NCBI GenBank assembly: GCA_013399875.1
Contig: VXAZ01007505.1
Span: 331,795 to 395,794 of the forward strand
Length of the DNA stretch: 64,000 nt
DNA from: Gymnorhina tibicen
Taxonomy: Eukaryota > Chordata > Aves > Passeriformes > Artamidae
Direction: 5' to 3'
Position numbers and translations under genes: made by a program. Each line of letters starts with the position of its first letter. Within the stretch, counting starts at the first letter, position 1. The notes beneath the pieces were generated by a model. That model saw only the letters and a list, made by a program, of their open reading frames with translations, had not been told where the DNA came from and did not search any database. Below are positions 26,937 through 37,964 of this stretch, piece by piece.

Positions 26937-26942
26937 AACATC
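26937..26942. repeat. Left target-site duplication of solo LTR (AACATC)
   Basis: AACATC sits immediately left of the TG that opens the LTR and is repeated exactly at 27,424-27,429, immediately after the closing ACA. Confidence 0.85.
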
Positions 26943-27423
26943 TGTTGCGGTGTGCAGTTTCCTGCGTTGGTATGGCAGGCCGCAGACCTTCCTGGAGAGC
27001 TCTGCGGGGTTGTCTCGGGGAGAGTGGCTGTTCCACTTCCCGTAGCCTTTCGGGGCTGCCCCGCTTTCCTGCTCTGGCTAGCTGTTGGCTCCACAACACA
27101 GTGGTGATAAAGGAGGCAAGAAGGCTCCCCTCATGGGGACCACAGAGGAGCATTTATTCACATGATGACAGGCTGATCCCCAGAGGAAGACAGAGAGGAC
27201 AGGGCATGGAGCCTTGGATTTTATATGGGGAAGACGGGTGGGGCGAAGAGAGCACATGGACGAATGGTCTCAGGGTGCAGGGGCGGTACATGGGCGGGGT
27301 TGGGGTAACAGAACCAATAGGAAAAACCCGAGGGAGAGGTTAGGACTAGGGGTGGGGAAGGGAGGACAATCTGGGAAGGAGAGGCATTTGGTAAGAGAAG
27401 GAATGGGGAAATACAGCACTACA
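26943..27423 (-). mobile_element. Solo LTR of an endogenous retrovirus, ERVK/class II-like, 481 bp
   Basis: On the plus strand the unit opens TGTTGCGG and closes CACTACA, so it has canonical TG...CA ends. It is flanked by a perfect 6-bp direct repeat, AACATC. Read on the minus strand it begins TGTAGTGCTG and shows an inverted CCAAT-type box (CCTATTGG), a TATA box ATATAAAA (plus coordinates 27,219-27,226) and, about 65 bp further on, a poly(A) signal AATAAA (27,153-27,158). It ends in a GC-rich U5. These are U3, R and U5 in correct order, which fixes the minus orientation. Six-base duplications are typical of alpha/beta-retrovirus-like (ERVK, class II) integrations. No internal retroviral sequence is present, so this is a solo LTR left by recombination between the two LTRs. 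The intact duplication and preserved signals suggest a fairly young insertion. The overlapping open frames of up to 132 codons are chance products of the GC-rich LTR. Confidence 0.88.
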
Positions 27424-27429
27424 AACATC
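27424..27429. repeat. Right target-site duplication of solo LTR (AACATC)
   Basis: Exact copy of the six bases at 26,937-26,942. With the TG...CA ends it defines the insertion to the base. Confidence 0.85.
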
Positions 27430-29589
27430 AAATGATCCTATTCTCATTTTCTGTCACTATCTGGCCAGAAAGAGCCTATGTCAACCACATGATTAGATTC
27501 TACCACATGTTAATATCCTAGGTAAGTACTTATGGATATAATTGTTAATGAGCAAACATTATTTCTGTCTGGATCATCCTCTGTTTAGTTAAACACTGGG
27601 TATCCAGTATAACTCTCTAGTTGAGCTATGGATTTTCCTAGAATGACCAAGAAAATGTTCTTTATGGCAGATCTTGGCTGAAAAACCTTCAGGAATCATG
27701 ATGTAGATCTTACAGTCCCTAGGCGTTTTTTTGGGTTTTTTGTGTGTGTGTGTGCATGTGTGCTTCTACAGCTTCTTTTGTCAAAATTGCAAAGAATTTT
27801 TACTTAGAAGAATCTTTTATGCTTTCTTTAAAACATCTTAGATAATTCATGAATCCCACAATTCTTGTGGATCCCTGATCCAAAGAGGGAAAAGGCTAGA
27901 CCTTGTAATAAAGATGATGAAAATTTAGCTCTCACAATCCTCTGCACTCCAGTAATTATTTGCTGAAGTTAATCTCTTCCTATCTGTTGCCCTCAGGAAA
28001 AAGAACTACAGACACAAATCCCAGGCCCTGTGACAACTCCCTTCCCCTCTAGATAGATAATATTTATGGATATAAAAATTAAAAGCAATGGGGAAGTGGT
28101 CTTTATTCTGGACTTTTTCATGTAGCATTAGCAAAACCTATTCTCTCTGAGTTCACCTATGAAATCAACTAGAAATATTAAGTTGCTCAGTGTAATTACA
28201 ACTTCTTATGGAACTTTCCAGCGGAGTATGAAAATGTTTCAACAGTTTAATCATAGTCAGATATTTTTAACCACAAATACTTGGGGTTTTTATTTAGTTT
28301 CAAAAATAAGTACTTACAAAATAACAGAGAAATGTTTTCAGGTTTGGTCATTTGATATATATGGTTGGGTTCAGTACTACAATTAGTTCCAGTTTCCCTC
28401 TTGAGAAGAAAGTATTGGCAATGTATTTGAAATAACATTGCTACCTAAGCAAGCTGATAGTGGGACTGCCATGCTTTTTTTTATGCAAAGAATCTGGAAA
28501 ATATAATCTTAAATGGAGGCAGCAATAATGCTGTGTAGAGGCATTCTAACTAGTTGGTTTAAGCTGACAATTACTGTGGGTGCTAATTTTGCAGTGCTGC
28601 CAGCATTTTATGTTAATGTTATTGAACAAAAGGTTCAAGTATTTTTGAATTTATAACTACTGAACTATAAAGCTGAACTATTAGACTTTCCATGAATTTA
28701 AGTGGACAAAGAGCATATTATGTCAAAAGCTCAATTCAGTCACCTTCAAGCCATTACACCATTTGAAATGTGAAGCAGTAAGTTGCTGTGGTCTCTTATT
28801 TTAGGCTGAAGTCCTCCTATGGTTCCTGCTACTATCCTTAAATATTAGCTTTATTCTTCCCTTCACTCAGTGCCAAATAATGTTAATACAGAGGACTTCA
28901 AATGAATATACCCCCTTCTTCTATGGGGTACTCTCAGCATGCTCAGACAACTTGTTTCAGGGCAACCTAATCACGTGAAAATGAGTAACTTGGCCACCAA
29001 CTGCACCCTTGCATAGCCTTGCAATTCTCCACACCTTACCAAGTACAGGATTCCAGGATAAGGTGGAACACGCTGTGGACACCCTCTTTCTTGCCTTCTG
29101 GGTATAAAGTAAAACTGGAATTGCACTACCTGGGTATTTACATGTATATATTGCTTCTGTTCTCTGCTTGCTGTCTACAAAATAGAGAAGAAAGCAGTGT
29201 GTCACTGTAAGCCTGGTTCTGAAGTCTGATGGCTTAATTTGCCTTGTGCTACAGCTGGAACAATGTAAGAGGAAGGGACCTGGGGACTGGTGCTGTGCAC
29301 TTTGCAGTGTGAACTCTCAGTCTTTTCCAGAGTTTGAGAATGGGAGTTACATCTCCAGAGGGCATGAAATCGAGGTGCCCTCAGCACTGAGGGCCAGGGC
29401 AAAGAAGAATGTCTTTGACTTCTGCAGCAGCCTCTGAACTGCAGTACTAAACACAGAGCCCTATTTATGGAGCTAGACAAGTGTGTGCATGCAGTTGTAA
29501 GGAGCAATGGCACACTTGTGGGAGCAAGCTGTGCCTCATTGCACCCAGCACCCTTTCCCCTTCTGGCAGAACTGAGCCATGAGGTAAAT
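27430..29589. other. AT-rich unique noncoding sequence between two LTRs
   Basis: No gene is seen. It contains a T7-GGG-T6 run with an adjacent (TG)7 at 27,726-27,754. The slightly GC-richer 29.2-29.5 kb part has overlapping open frames on both strands but no recognisable protein. Confidence 0.6.
27741..27754. repeat. (TG)7 microsatellite
   Basis: Seven TG units follow a T7-GGG-T6 run and are interrupted by CA before continuing as TGTG. Confidence 0.8.
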
Positions 29590-30191
29590 TGTTGTGGTTT
29601 AACCCCACCTGGCAGCTAAGCCCCACACAGCTGCTTGCTAAGCGTCCCCATTCGTCATCCCTTGGTGGGATAGGGGAGACAACCAGCAGACTAAAAGTGA
29701 GAACACCTGCGGGTTGAGCTAAAGACAGTTTAAAAGGTAAAGCAAAAGCTGCGCACAGAAGCAAAGCAAAACAAGGAATTAATTCACCACTTCCCGTGGG
29801 CAGGCAGGTGTTCAACTATTCCCAGGAAAGCAGCAATCATGTGTGCCAGTAACTTGGAAAGACAAAACGCTGTAACTCCAGATGTCTCTCCTTCCTTCTT
29901 TCCCCAGCTTTTACTGAACTTGACACCATATGAAAAGGAATATCCCTTGGGTCAGTTGGGGTCAGCTGTCCCAGCTCTGTCCCCTCCCAAATCCTTTTGC
30001 ACTGCCCACAGCTTCCCTGCTGGTGGGGTTGGGTGAGAAGGAGAAAAGACCTTGATGCTGGGTAAGCTCTGCTCAGCAGTAGCAAAAACATCCCTGTGTT
30101 ATCACCCCTGTTTTCAGCCCAAATCCAGAACGCAGCACCACGCTATCTACTATGAAGAAAAGTAACTCTATCCCAGTCAAAAATCAACACA
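29590..30191 (-). mobile_element. Avian ERVL-type LTR, about 600 bp, decayed
   Basis: The plus strand opens TGTTGTGGTTTAACCCC and closes AAATCAACACA. Inside are the blocks AAAAGTGAGAACACC, GGGTTGAGCTAAAGACAGTTT, GGAATATCCCTTGGGTCAGTTGGG, CTGCTCAGCAGTA and CTCTATCCCAG, each recalled here only by its characteristic core. I recognise this order from an ERVL LTR family that is very common in zebra finch and other Neoaves. The promoter side is on the minus strand: family members have a TATATAAAG box near 29,909, decayed here to AGTAAAAG. No internal region follows, so it is a solo LTR. A clean 5-bp duplication was not found (TAAAT left, TACCA right), consistent with an old insertion. The open frames inside are chance. 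Confidence 0.8.
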
Positions 30192-32619
30192 TACCATAAG
30201 TGATTTTTCTGACCTTTACATGTGTCTGACTTTAGATACTGTAGCTGCAACAAGAAAGATATATACACATATAAATTTTTAAGAGCCTATCTCATTTGTT
30301 GCTGCACAGTAATTTTAGAAAGAGACCTAGACAGATTGCAATGCAGTCACGTGTGAAGATGGGACAGTGGACTGGATCAATGATTTAATCAAAATGTTTG
30401 AGGCTTTTATTGCATTCCAGTGGAGGAAAAATGCTTTTGAGCACCATGTGTTCAACACTTGCAACCAAATAGCAGATGAAATATTTGATTCATTTGCAGC
30501 AGACCTTTGGTTACTTTCCAGAAAATGCTTGACTGTTTTTTTGATGAGATCACTGCTAAAGTTGTTGTTGAGGACATATTGTGGTACAGGCTGAATGTTA
30601 TTCCAACTGCAGTTTTGTACATTTTCTCCTCTTACGGAAGAGTAGCCTACAAGTTTTATTATCTTCTAGTGATGTAAGTAGTTAATATATGAATTATGTG
30701 GAATCTTGTAGGGTGTAAAACCTGCAGGAGACTGATTGGCACAAGCTGACAATTCGTAGACCACTGGATGATCTGGAGAGTTTGTGTGTTCTCTAGAGAG
30801 AAGCCAGGCTTCTGCACCTTTTGGCCCTTGAATCCAGTTCTCCATGTTGTATTTTTCATTTTTGTTAGAAAAATAGCTAACCCTGACTCTGTACCTATTG
30901 CTGACATCAGGAAGAGTTAGGTGTAGATGCTGTGGGCTTCATCTAACTAGGACAGGAAATAGTGCATCTTGGCTCCCTCTGTGAATCCTACTCTGGGCTG
31001 CATGATCCTCGTAAAAAAAAATGGCATCTTTCCTTTACCTGTATGAGCCAGTGCATGATTCACATGTGATTAATTTGGGGAAAGGAAATAGGATAAAGTA
31101 AAAGTAGGGCAGTAGATGTGAACTCTAATGATTACACAACAAATCCAGTTAAGAGGACATCATATGACATGACAAAATTAAACTAGGCTGGACAGTGAGT
31201 GTTTGAAAAGGCACCACCTTTGTCTGCAAATTTAATACAGAAAGATATATGTGAGTAAAACAGAACTCAGCTATGGCCATATATGTCTTATTTTTCTGTG
31301 ACACTTCTCAATGAAAGGAAAGATTTGTTGTTTCTTTAGAATATATTTGTTTTGTGAGCTAATGATTTTGCAAAGGTGTTTCCTTCTACATTGTTCCCTA
31401 GGCAGACCTCCAGGAAGGTGATGTTATACATCCCCCATTCCTGTCTGGCTTTGGTTTTTATCCCAGCAGGGAAATCTGCAGCAAGAAGGGACAGAATTCA
31501 GTTCTGTTTAACTGTAGCTGAACATGCAAAATTCCACAGATCTATTCACAGGTAAAATGTGCCATACTGGTACCTAAAGAATTAGCTCTTCTCTTCCATG
31601 TCTCTATAATCCTTTATTCAAGGATTTGTATGTCCTCCCCCCACCCCTTCCCCAACTTCTTGGGCATGATATTAGGTAGGATCACATATTTGCTGCTATT
31701 TAGTGTGTCTTATAAAGTCAAGGAATGGGTAACAGCTTATCTTGTCTGTCCTACCTGATATTGAATACATTTAGCTAAGGTTCCAGAAGACATCAGATTT
31801 ACAGCAGAAAAGTGTCTTTACTGGAACCATACACATACACATAGATTCAGTAACGTGTGGAAGAAAGTGAAAAGAGGGATTAAAAATCATAATGTTACTT
31901 CTCTACCAATTAGCAGCAGATGCCAGGGACTAGCAAGTCAGTTTAGTTTCCTGTTGGGGGAGAAAAAAATCAGTCATTCAGAATGTTCATAATTTCTTTT
32001 CTCAGTTATGTTCTCTGGTTCCCAGAGAGAGTTTTTTACACTTGTTGGTTGTCCCTTCATGCAGGAATGAATCTCAGTAATCATGATGAGCAAGTCATCT
32101 CCAAGAGTACGATTGGAGGAACTAAGTCTACCTGAACTGCCATTCTCAAACGGAACTCACCTTGCCTCTACATGTAAAATTCTGGAAGTTTTCTTAGAAA
32201 CTGAGTTCTGTAGAAAAGCTTTGGCCTTTCTGAAATACTGGGCCAAGTTCCAAGTCAGAGTGTTCCAATCATCCTTCTCTTTCATGGGTATAGTCATTAC
32301 CTATGTACTCAGTATCCTAAGCATGTGAAAGTCAAAAACCAAACCACCAGGAAAAAAGTATTTTCCTTACACTTTTCTTCACATCTTTAAATGACAAAGT
32401 CACCACTTCCTGTTCACAATTTTTCCAGAGTTGCACTATTTCTAAAACTCTTTTTTTATCTTTTCCTCTCTTCGTTGAGTTTTGCAGATGTTTTTTCCAC
32501 CTAGCTTTTCAGAACTCTACATCATTAAGGAAAGGGAGACACAATTTCCAGTTCTTCTGCAGAGGATATGTCCCTTTGTGGCTGGAGGAGAGCTGCACAG
32601 TGCTGCTGGTAGAAAGAGC

Positions 32620-32720
32620 ATGCTGCAGAACGCACTGCGGGGGTCATGAATGACGGAATTGCTGAGTGGCTGGAAGGGAAAGGTATAAAACGAAGCGGCG
32701 TCGGGAGAAGGGTAAGAAAG
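32620..32720 (+). promoter_or_regulatory. Candidate TATA promoter with CpGs and a splice donor
   Basis: A TATAAAA box lies at 32,684-32,690 and is followed directly by CGAAGCGGCGTCGGGAGAAG. A good splice-donor match, AGG|GTAAGA, has its GT at 32,712-32,713. About seven CpGs fall in about 75 bp, far above the local background. The set could mark the start of an unannotated noncoding RNA or a decayed LTR promoter. A TATA box only about 27 bp before a donor leaves room for only a minute first exon, so the donor may be coincidental. Inference only. Confidence 0.25.
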
Positions 32721-34445
32721 TGACCGCAAGTTTAAGTGTCCGAATAGTAATTTGAAGCTCATAATGTAGAATAGTCTTGCAAACAAAGTATGAAATAATG
32801 GAAAGCTTTCCTAGTAGAAAAAGAGAGTCACAAAAGTTGGATAGACTTTGCTCTGTAAAGGTGAAGAATGGTGCTGAGCTTGCCCATTAAAGTATCTGTG
32901 TTCAGATGTCTCCCTGATGGTGAGATGTCAAGGCCTCCATTAGAGGTAATAGTGAGCCAGTCAATACAATCCAGGGAAACTTGAGAGCAATTTGGATGAC
33001 CAGCTGACCTGTCAGTTCCTGTGTTAGAGCAAGGTGAAAGTATAGACTAAATCTCAGTTGACTAGAACAGATCTCGTTCTGGATGCAGTCTAAGCTTTCA
33101 GCCAAACTCTCTTTGCTGTCAACAGAGAATGATCAGTCTTGCAGAACTCTTTCATTATAATCAGGCTGTTGTCCCCTATTTTAGGCTATGTGACTCACTC
33201 AAATTAAAGTCTTGATTCTGTTGCTCGTCCACTAGCATTCACTGCCATTTGAGATACCTAAGGGTATCTTGTCTGGTTGCCAGCCACCACACCAGAAAAG
33301 CGTGCGGTTTCTGTAGCTACTCTGTCATGTCTGTCAGATCTAGGCCTTTCAAATGGGACAAAATAACTATGTGTAGCTGGTGGAACTGAGCCTGAAGGTC
33401 TAATTTTAAATTATTAATTGAAGTGACTTTCATCCTTAATCCTCACTGTTTTTGACATGGGTGTTAGAATTATTCAGTACTGAAAACTAGTTTTCAGGTT
33501 ACTGCTAACAGTGTAACTGATTGACTGACTATTTTATCTCTGTGTATATCAACTGAGAAAAACCCAACACCTTATGTTATAACTAGAGAGATCTACCCTC
33601 CAGTCAATGGTTTATTACAGGTGGTGTGGTATAGACACAAGTTTGGCATAACTGAAAGTGGTTACAGATTTCAGTTTTATTACAGGTTCATGTAAATCAC
33701 ATTCATAATGACATTCTTTAGACATGGTATTCAGATCAAAAATTCTCATTGAAGAAATGAAAAAACCCATACTTGCATCAGACAGAAAATACAAATTTCC
33801 TTAATAAATTAGTTTGCTCCAGGCCAAGTTAGGCCAAGGAAATCTTAAGCATATTATTCTGCCTGCTGTTCCATATTAGTATTTTATCATATTGTTTTGT
33901 CTGAAACATAACTAATTTGCCAGAGATATAACACATTATTTCCCCACCAGACATCTGAGACAATAAAAACAAAGGTGTTTTGGGGGGCTTCTCTGTGACA
34001 GTTTCAAATAAAGCTACAGTGTTTATAGGTCTAAGAAGGAAATGCATTACAGAGATAAGCAAATTAAGTTCCACACTATTAGATACTCAGTGTAGGACAC
34101 ATTAGTGGATAACAAGTGCAACTAAGAGAGAGTGTTAAGAGCACAACACTACAGACGCGCTCAATTTTTGTTTTGTTCTATGAACAGTTCATATATCAGA
34201 AAGCACAATACAGTCTCTTTTGATTTAGAAAATGACTGTGCACTTTCTTACATTTCACAGTGGGTGACTTATAATTAAAATCATTACTTCTCTTAATGAC
34301 AATGAAAATAAGCTATATAACTGTTCACTATCAGCAGAATATAATAAACATTTTTTTCTTCAAAGTATGCAGAACAAGACCTGGTCAAAATAGAAAAGAA
34401 GACTGGTGTTTTCAATTAATCCATAACTTGGAAATCATCCAAAGA

Positions 34446-34466
34446 TGACACGTGATAATTGACAGG
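34446..34466. promoter_or_regulatory. Candidate composite site: CACGTG E-box plus TTGACAG
   Basis: A palindromic E-box CACGTG (34,449-34,454) is followed after 4 bp by TTGACAG (34,459-34,465), a core bound by TALE homeodomain factors such as MEIS and TGIF. Flanks are AT-rich. It is a motif match only, and such pairs can arise by chance. Confidence 0.2.
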
Positions 34467-35985
34467 AGTTACGATACAACAAGCCAAGGAGTAACACAAA
34501 GGTTGACACATCCGTGTGTGAATTGTATGGCATGTTTTGTTTTCTGTGCTAAAAGAATATTCCTCCAGAAAGTATTCAGAAAAAGTATTTTAAAAGACCC
34601 TCATTAAGATAATGAGGGACATGCCTCATTATTATATATTCTATCTTTCTGTCTCCTTGTCCCAGTCTCTTCAATCAGACCGTCACAACATTTTCATAAC
34701 TTTGTCATTATCATGCACAAGTGGAATATCAAAGATGAAAGAAGGGGTAGAAATTAGATGACTGCAGAGTATGCATGTCATTTGGTCATGTCAGTAGTTG
34801 CTAATTAACTTATCCCATGTCTTATCACTGTACAGTACAAGCCATACATACAGCCCACCGATGAGCTGTTCATAGAGTATTCTGTTAAAATTAACTGTGG
34901 CATCTTAAACCACAAAAGCAACTAGCTTGAGAAGAGAATATTGTCAACAATTAGTTCCTTTCACCATTGTAATTACTTACCTGAACTGGTAACTACCTAG
35001 AATACTATAAGCCACATCATACACAAGCCTATTGTTTTCAGTGCTTCTCTCAATTGGGCCCCACATGACAACATATAAGTGTATTGAATATGGATCATTT
35101 CTACTGACTAGGTTCTCCTTTACCAATTTTGTAAAAAACATGCATAATTTTTGGTAAGTCTTGAAGTGTTTGATCTCTGCTGTCTCCTGAAGAAGGAAGG
35201 TCTGAGATTGTATGGACTTATTTTCTTTTCTCAGAAGAGATCATGAAAATAGAGAGATTTAAAGTTTATTAAATTATAAAATGGGGATTTATACCTTAAA
35301 AACTAGTGAGGGAATTTATGTTGTCAATAGAATTGAATAGTCTGTTCTGTACTGACATAACTGAAACAGCATGGAGAACAGAAATAAAGACACACCTAAT
35401 CATTCTTATGAAGACCCTACTGGCAAAATAACCAGGCTTTGAAAATTACCATGGACAGGATAGTTGTCTTTATATGATTTATAATCTCTTAGAATATCAC
35501 TGTGTTTATACTCCATGTGGTTGTGCTGAGGAAGGAGCAGGGAGTTATGTACTGACCTCCTGCCTCCAAATGCCTCTAGAGTTCTGGCAAGCACTTTTTT
35601 TCTTTCCATCTAGCACCTCATCACATGTGAGTAAAACTGAAAACAACATTTCTGGTGATATTTCCTTTGGGCAACACCAGCTCTGTAGAAGGAAAAATTT
35701 TTGGTAAACTGTGCCAATTGTGTCAGATCTCTGAGAGGGGTTAGTATCTGGAAACCAGGACCTGGTGGCCCAAAAGTCTCCATCTCCTTAGCAGCTGCAG
35801 TGCCAAGGGACCACCCAGACAGCCACAAGCATGTTTTGGATTTTCCCAAACTCTAATTTTTAAAATTTCTGTTGTTTCCAATTCCTAAATGATGCCATGA
35901 TGATTTTTTGCTTTTTCATATATCCCTCTCATATACCCTTTCATACAGCTTTGCATGTATCCTTAGTGCTTTTAGCCCACATACT

Positions 35986-36282
35986 TGTAATTCCCCAAGC
36001 TTGATAACTAGCTTAGACCCAAAGTTCCGTTAAGCCAAGAGACCAAACATCTTGGAAACCTCGCAGCTGGGTCAGAAAGCCCCAGACACCAAGGTCCTCT
36101 CCAGAACACATTCTGTAAACTAAGATAGGCCCCTCCAGGGGGAAGGTTCCTCGGAACGGGGGCTTCTCTTGAGCCTCTCATTGGAGAATCTTTGATAGCT
36201 ATGCTAATTTGCAAGGTCTATAATTGTATACGTGAATCATTGGGGGGGTGCATTTGTGTGCTTTTGGGTGCATCTGTGTGCA

Positions 36283-36321
<39 letters not shown>

Positions 36322-36526
36322 ATTGTTTGGGGGGGGCACCCTGGTGCATTCCTGGGGTGGGCATCCTGGTGGGCGCTTTCGGGTGTGCATTTCTGGTGTG
36401 CATTCGGGGGTGCTTTCTACCTGGATGTGATGCACCAAAGGATCCTTGAATAAATACCGAGGTAAAACCCTTTTTTCCTCTCTAACCATGTTTGGCTTTT
36501 AATTCTAAGCTCAGGGAAAGACAACA
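35986..36526 (+). mobile_element. Probable LTR carrying a TG microsatellite and G-runs
   Basis: The proposed unit opens TGTAATTCCCC and closes GAAAGACAACA, giving TG...CA ends. Near its right end is a poly(A) signal, GAATAAATA (about 36,447-36,455), followed by about 70 bp that would be R/U5. The middle (36,241-36,415) is a degenerate repeat of GGTGCAT/TGTGCAT units around a (TG)18 tract. It then continues as G-runs including an 8-G run. No TATA box is clear. No 5-bp duplication flanks these ends. A 6-bp repeat, ATGTAT, occurs at about 35,964 and 36,527, but its left copy is followed by CCTTAG, not TG, so the true left end may be about 20 bp further out. No internal retroviral sequence adjoins it. 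Confidence 0.5.
36285..36320. repeat. (TG)18 microsatellite
   Basis: An uninterrupted TG tract, extended on the left by two imperfect TGCATC-linked units. It lies inside the probable LTR and generates the histidine/threonine- and valine/cysteine-rich artefact frames on both strands. Confidence 0.95.
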
Positions 36527-37386
36527 ATGTATTTTGTTCTTTGAATGCATATTTTAAAAAATTTTTCTCAGAGTAAGCCTGCACTGATTGAAGTTGAGGA
36601 ATTGGGTTGAAAAGGAGAGTTCGTGCATAGCTGCCACTGAATTGTGCAAGTGCAGTGGTGAGAACTCTGAAAGCCTGTCACGTGAGGGACTGCTGCTCTA
36701 TGGAAGGGTTTCAATACTGAAGTCCAACCAAAAACTGTACAATATTTCTGCATCGAAGAATGTCTTACTTTTTACACTGTATTACAAAAAAAGCCCTCCA
36801 ACCACAAAACTGCTCATCATTTTACCTTTTTCATAATGATTCTCTCAAGAGAAAAACATTAGTATCAGAATCTTTCCAGTAGGGTGGAGGCTTTTTTCCC
36901 CCATATTAACATGACATGTTCGACCTCCCATGTATAGGCACAGTAGTCTCAAGATATTGACAAGCAGGTAGTAAATAATGAGCAAAATTAACACCTCCCC
37001 ACCACCCTACCCTGCTAAAATCCTGTCTGGACAGTTTTAGTGGGGTGGGGATGAGTTTATAAGGGAAATGTGACTGGAAAAGTCACCCATGTGCAGACCC
37101 TCTGCTCTCAGGGTGCTCCTGTGCCAGTAGGACAGTGGTGAGTTCATTTGTTACCCTTAAAGAGCAGTTTTGCTAGGAAGGTTGAAGACAGTTTCTGAGG
37201 CAACAACAAATTCTGGACAAATTCGGAATAAATTACCAGTGGACAGAAAGCCTGAACAAAGGTGAAGTTTTCTTCCTTTCATGAGTGGGCTGTGAGGACG
37301 TGAGATTCAATCTTCCTGACTCTCATTTACCTCTCATAGCTGACCAAGGGGAGTGTTGGAGGAACTAGAAGATTATCTGAGGTACC
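36527..37386. other. Unique spacer between two LTRs
   Basis: No gene or repeat is recognised in these about 860 bp. Open frames are short and unlike known proteins. A CCCTACCCTGC-type pyrimidine-rich patch lies near 36,990-37,020. Confidence 0.55.
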
Positions 37387-37958
37387 TGTTGTGGTGGCCC
37401 AGCCCCCTTCAGGGCTGTGGCAAGTGGCTGCCACTCAAATCGAGGCCATCCCCTGGGTGGATTTCCCCACCCAAGACAGTGGGCCTGGGGGCGGATCCAT
37501 GGGCGGTGCCAAGCCCCAGCCGCCTCCACTGGTTCTAGAAAGATCTCAGTTGTTCGATTGTTTATTGGCTCCCTGGTTGTCACTCTTCCCTCTACTTGGT
37601 TTGTGTTGGTTGTTCCCCTACTGTTCCACCCCTAATGTTGTACCCCATTAGTTGTACCCTTTTTCTCCTCCCCTGTTCCTCCCCATGCAAGAACGTTGGA
37701 CCCTGCCATTTTCTTTGTCTTTGCCTGTGGCCCCTTCCTGAGAATAAAGCCTCTGGAAATCCACGCGAAGACCCCTCTCTGTTTCTTTGCCCCTGGTGTG
37801 TGCTCACTCCTAACGTTGAGCCTTTCAGGGTGTGCTTCCTCCAAAGAGGAGCCAGCACAGAATTTGGCCAACAGCAGCAGACTTGCAGTAGCATTTTAGG
37901 ACGTCTGCAGAAGAGATGCCGCGTCCCCTCCGGCTGAGGGCACACCTGGACAGCGTCA
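37387..37958 (+). mobile_element. Solo LTR, 572 bp, with imperfect 6-bp duplication
   Basis: The unit opens TGTTGTGGTGGCCC and closes GGACAGCGTCA. The flanks are GGTACC on the left (37,381-37,386) and GGTAAA on the right (37,959-37,964), a 6-bp duplication that differs at two positions. A poly(A) signal AATAAA lies at 37,743-37,748 in GC-rich R/U5-like sequence, setting plus orientation. An inverted CCAAT (ATTGG) is present near 37,563, and no good TATA box is visible. Size, signal order and 6-bp flank fit a class II (ERVK-like) avian LTR. There is no internal sequence, so it is a solo LTR. The several 60-125 codon frames in both strands are products of its GC-rich composition. It shares only the first TGTTGTGG with the ERVL LTR at 29.59 kb. 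Confidence 0.75.
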
Positions 37959-37964
37959 GGTAAA

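Larger units (their letters stand above)
30192..35985. other. AT-rich unique noncoding sequence
   Basis: No gene or repeat is assigned. Points of interest are a TATA/CpG/splice-donor arrangement at 32.62-32.72 kb and an E-box/TGACAG motif pair at 34.45 kb, both listed separately. A 75-codon plus-strand frame at 30,367-30,594 reads more protein-like than most but matches nothing I recognise. Confidence 0.6.

Noticed and set aside
26909..27435. Several 60-132 codon frames near 27 kb
   Set aside because: They lie almost wholly inside the solo LTR at 26,943-27,423 and its edges; the GC-rich LTR explains them.
30367..30594. 75-codon plus-strand frame that reads somewhat protein-like
   Set aside because: I compared it mentally with hAT transposase and retroviral patterns and saw no diagnostic residues. 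No flanking terminal repeats or duplication were found.
36192..36489. Histidine/threonine- and valine/cysteine-rich frames
   Set aside because: They are translations of the (TG)18 microsatellite and surrounding G-runs.
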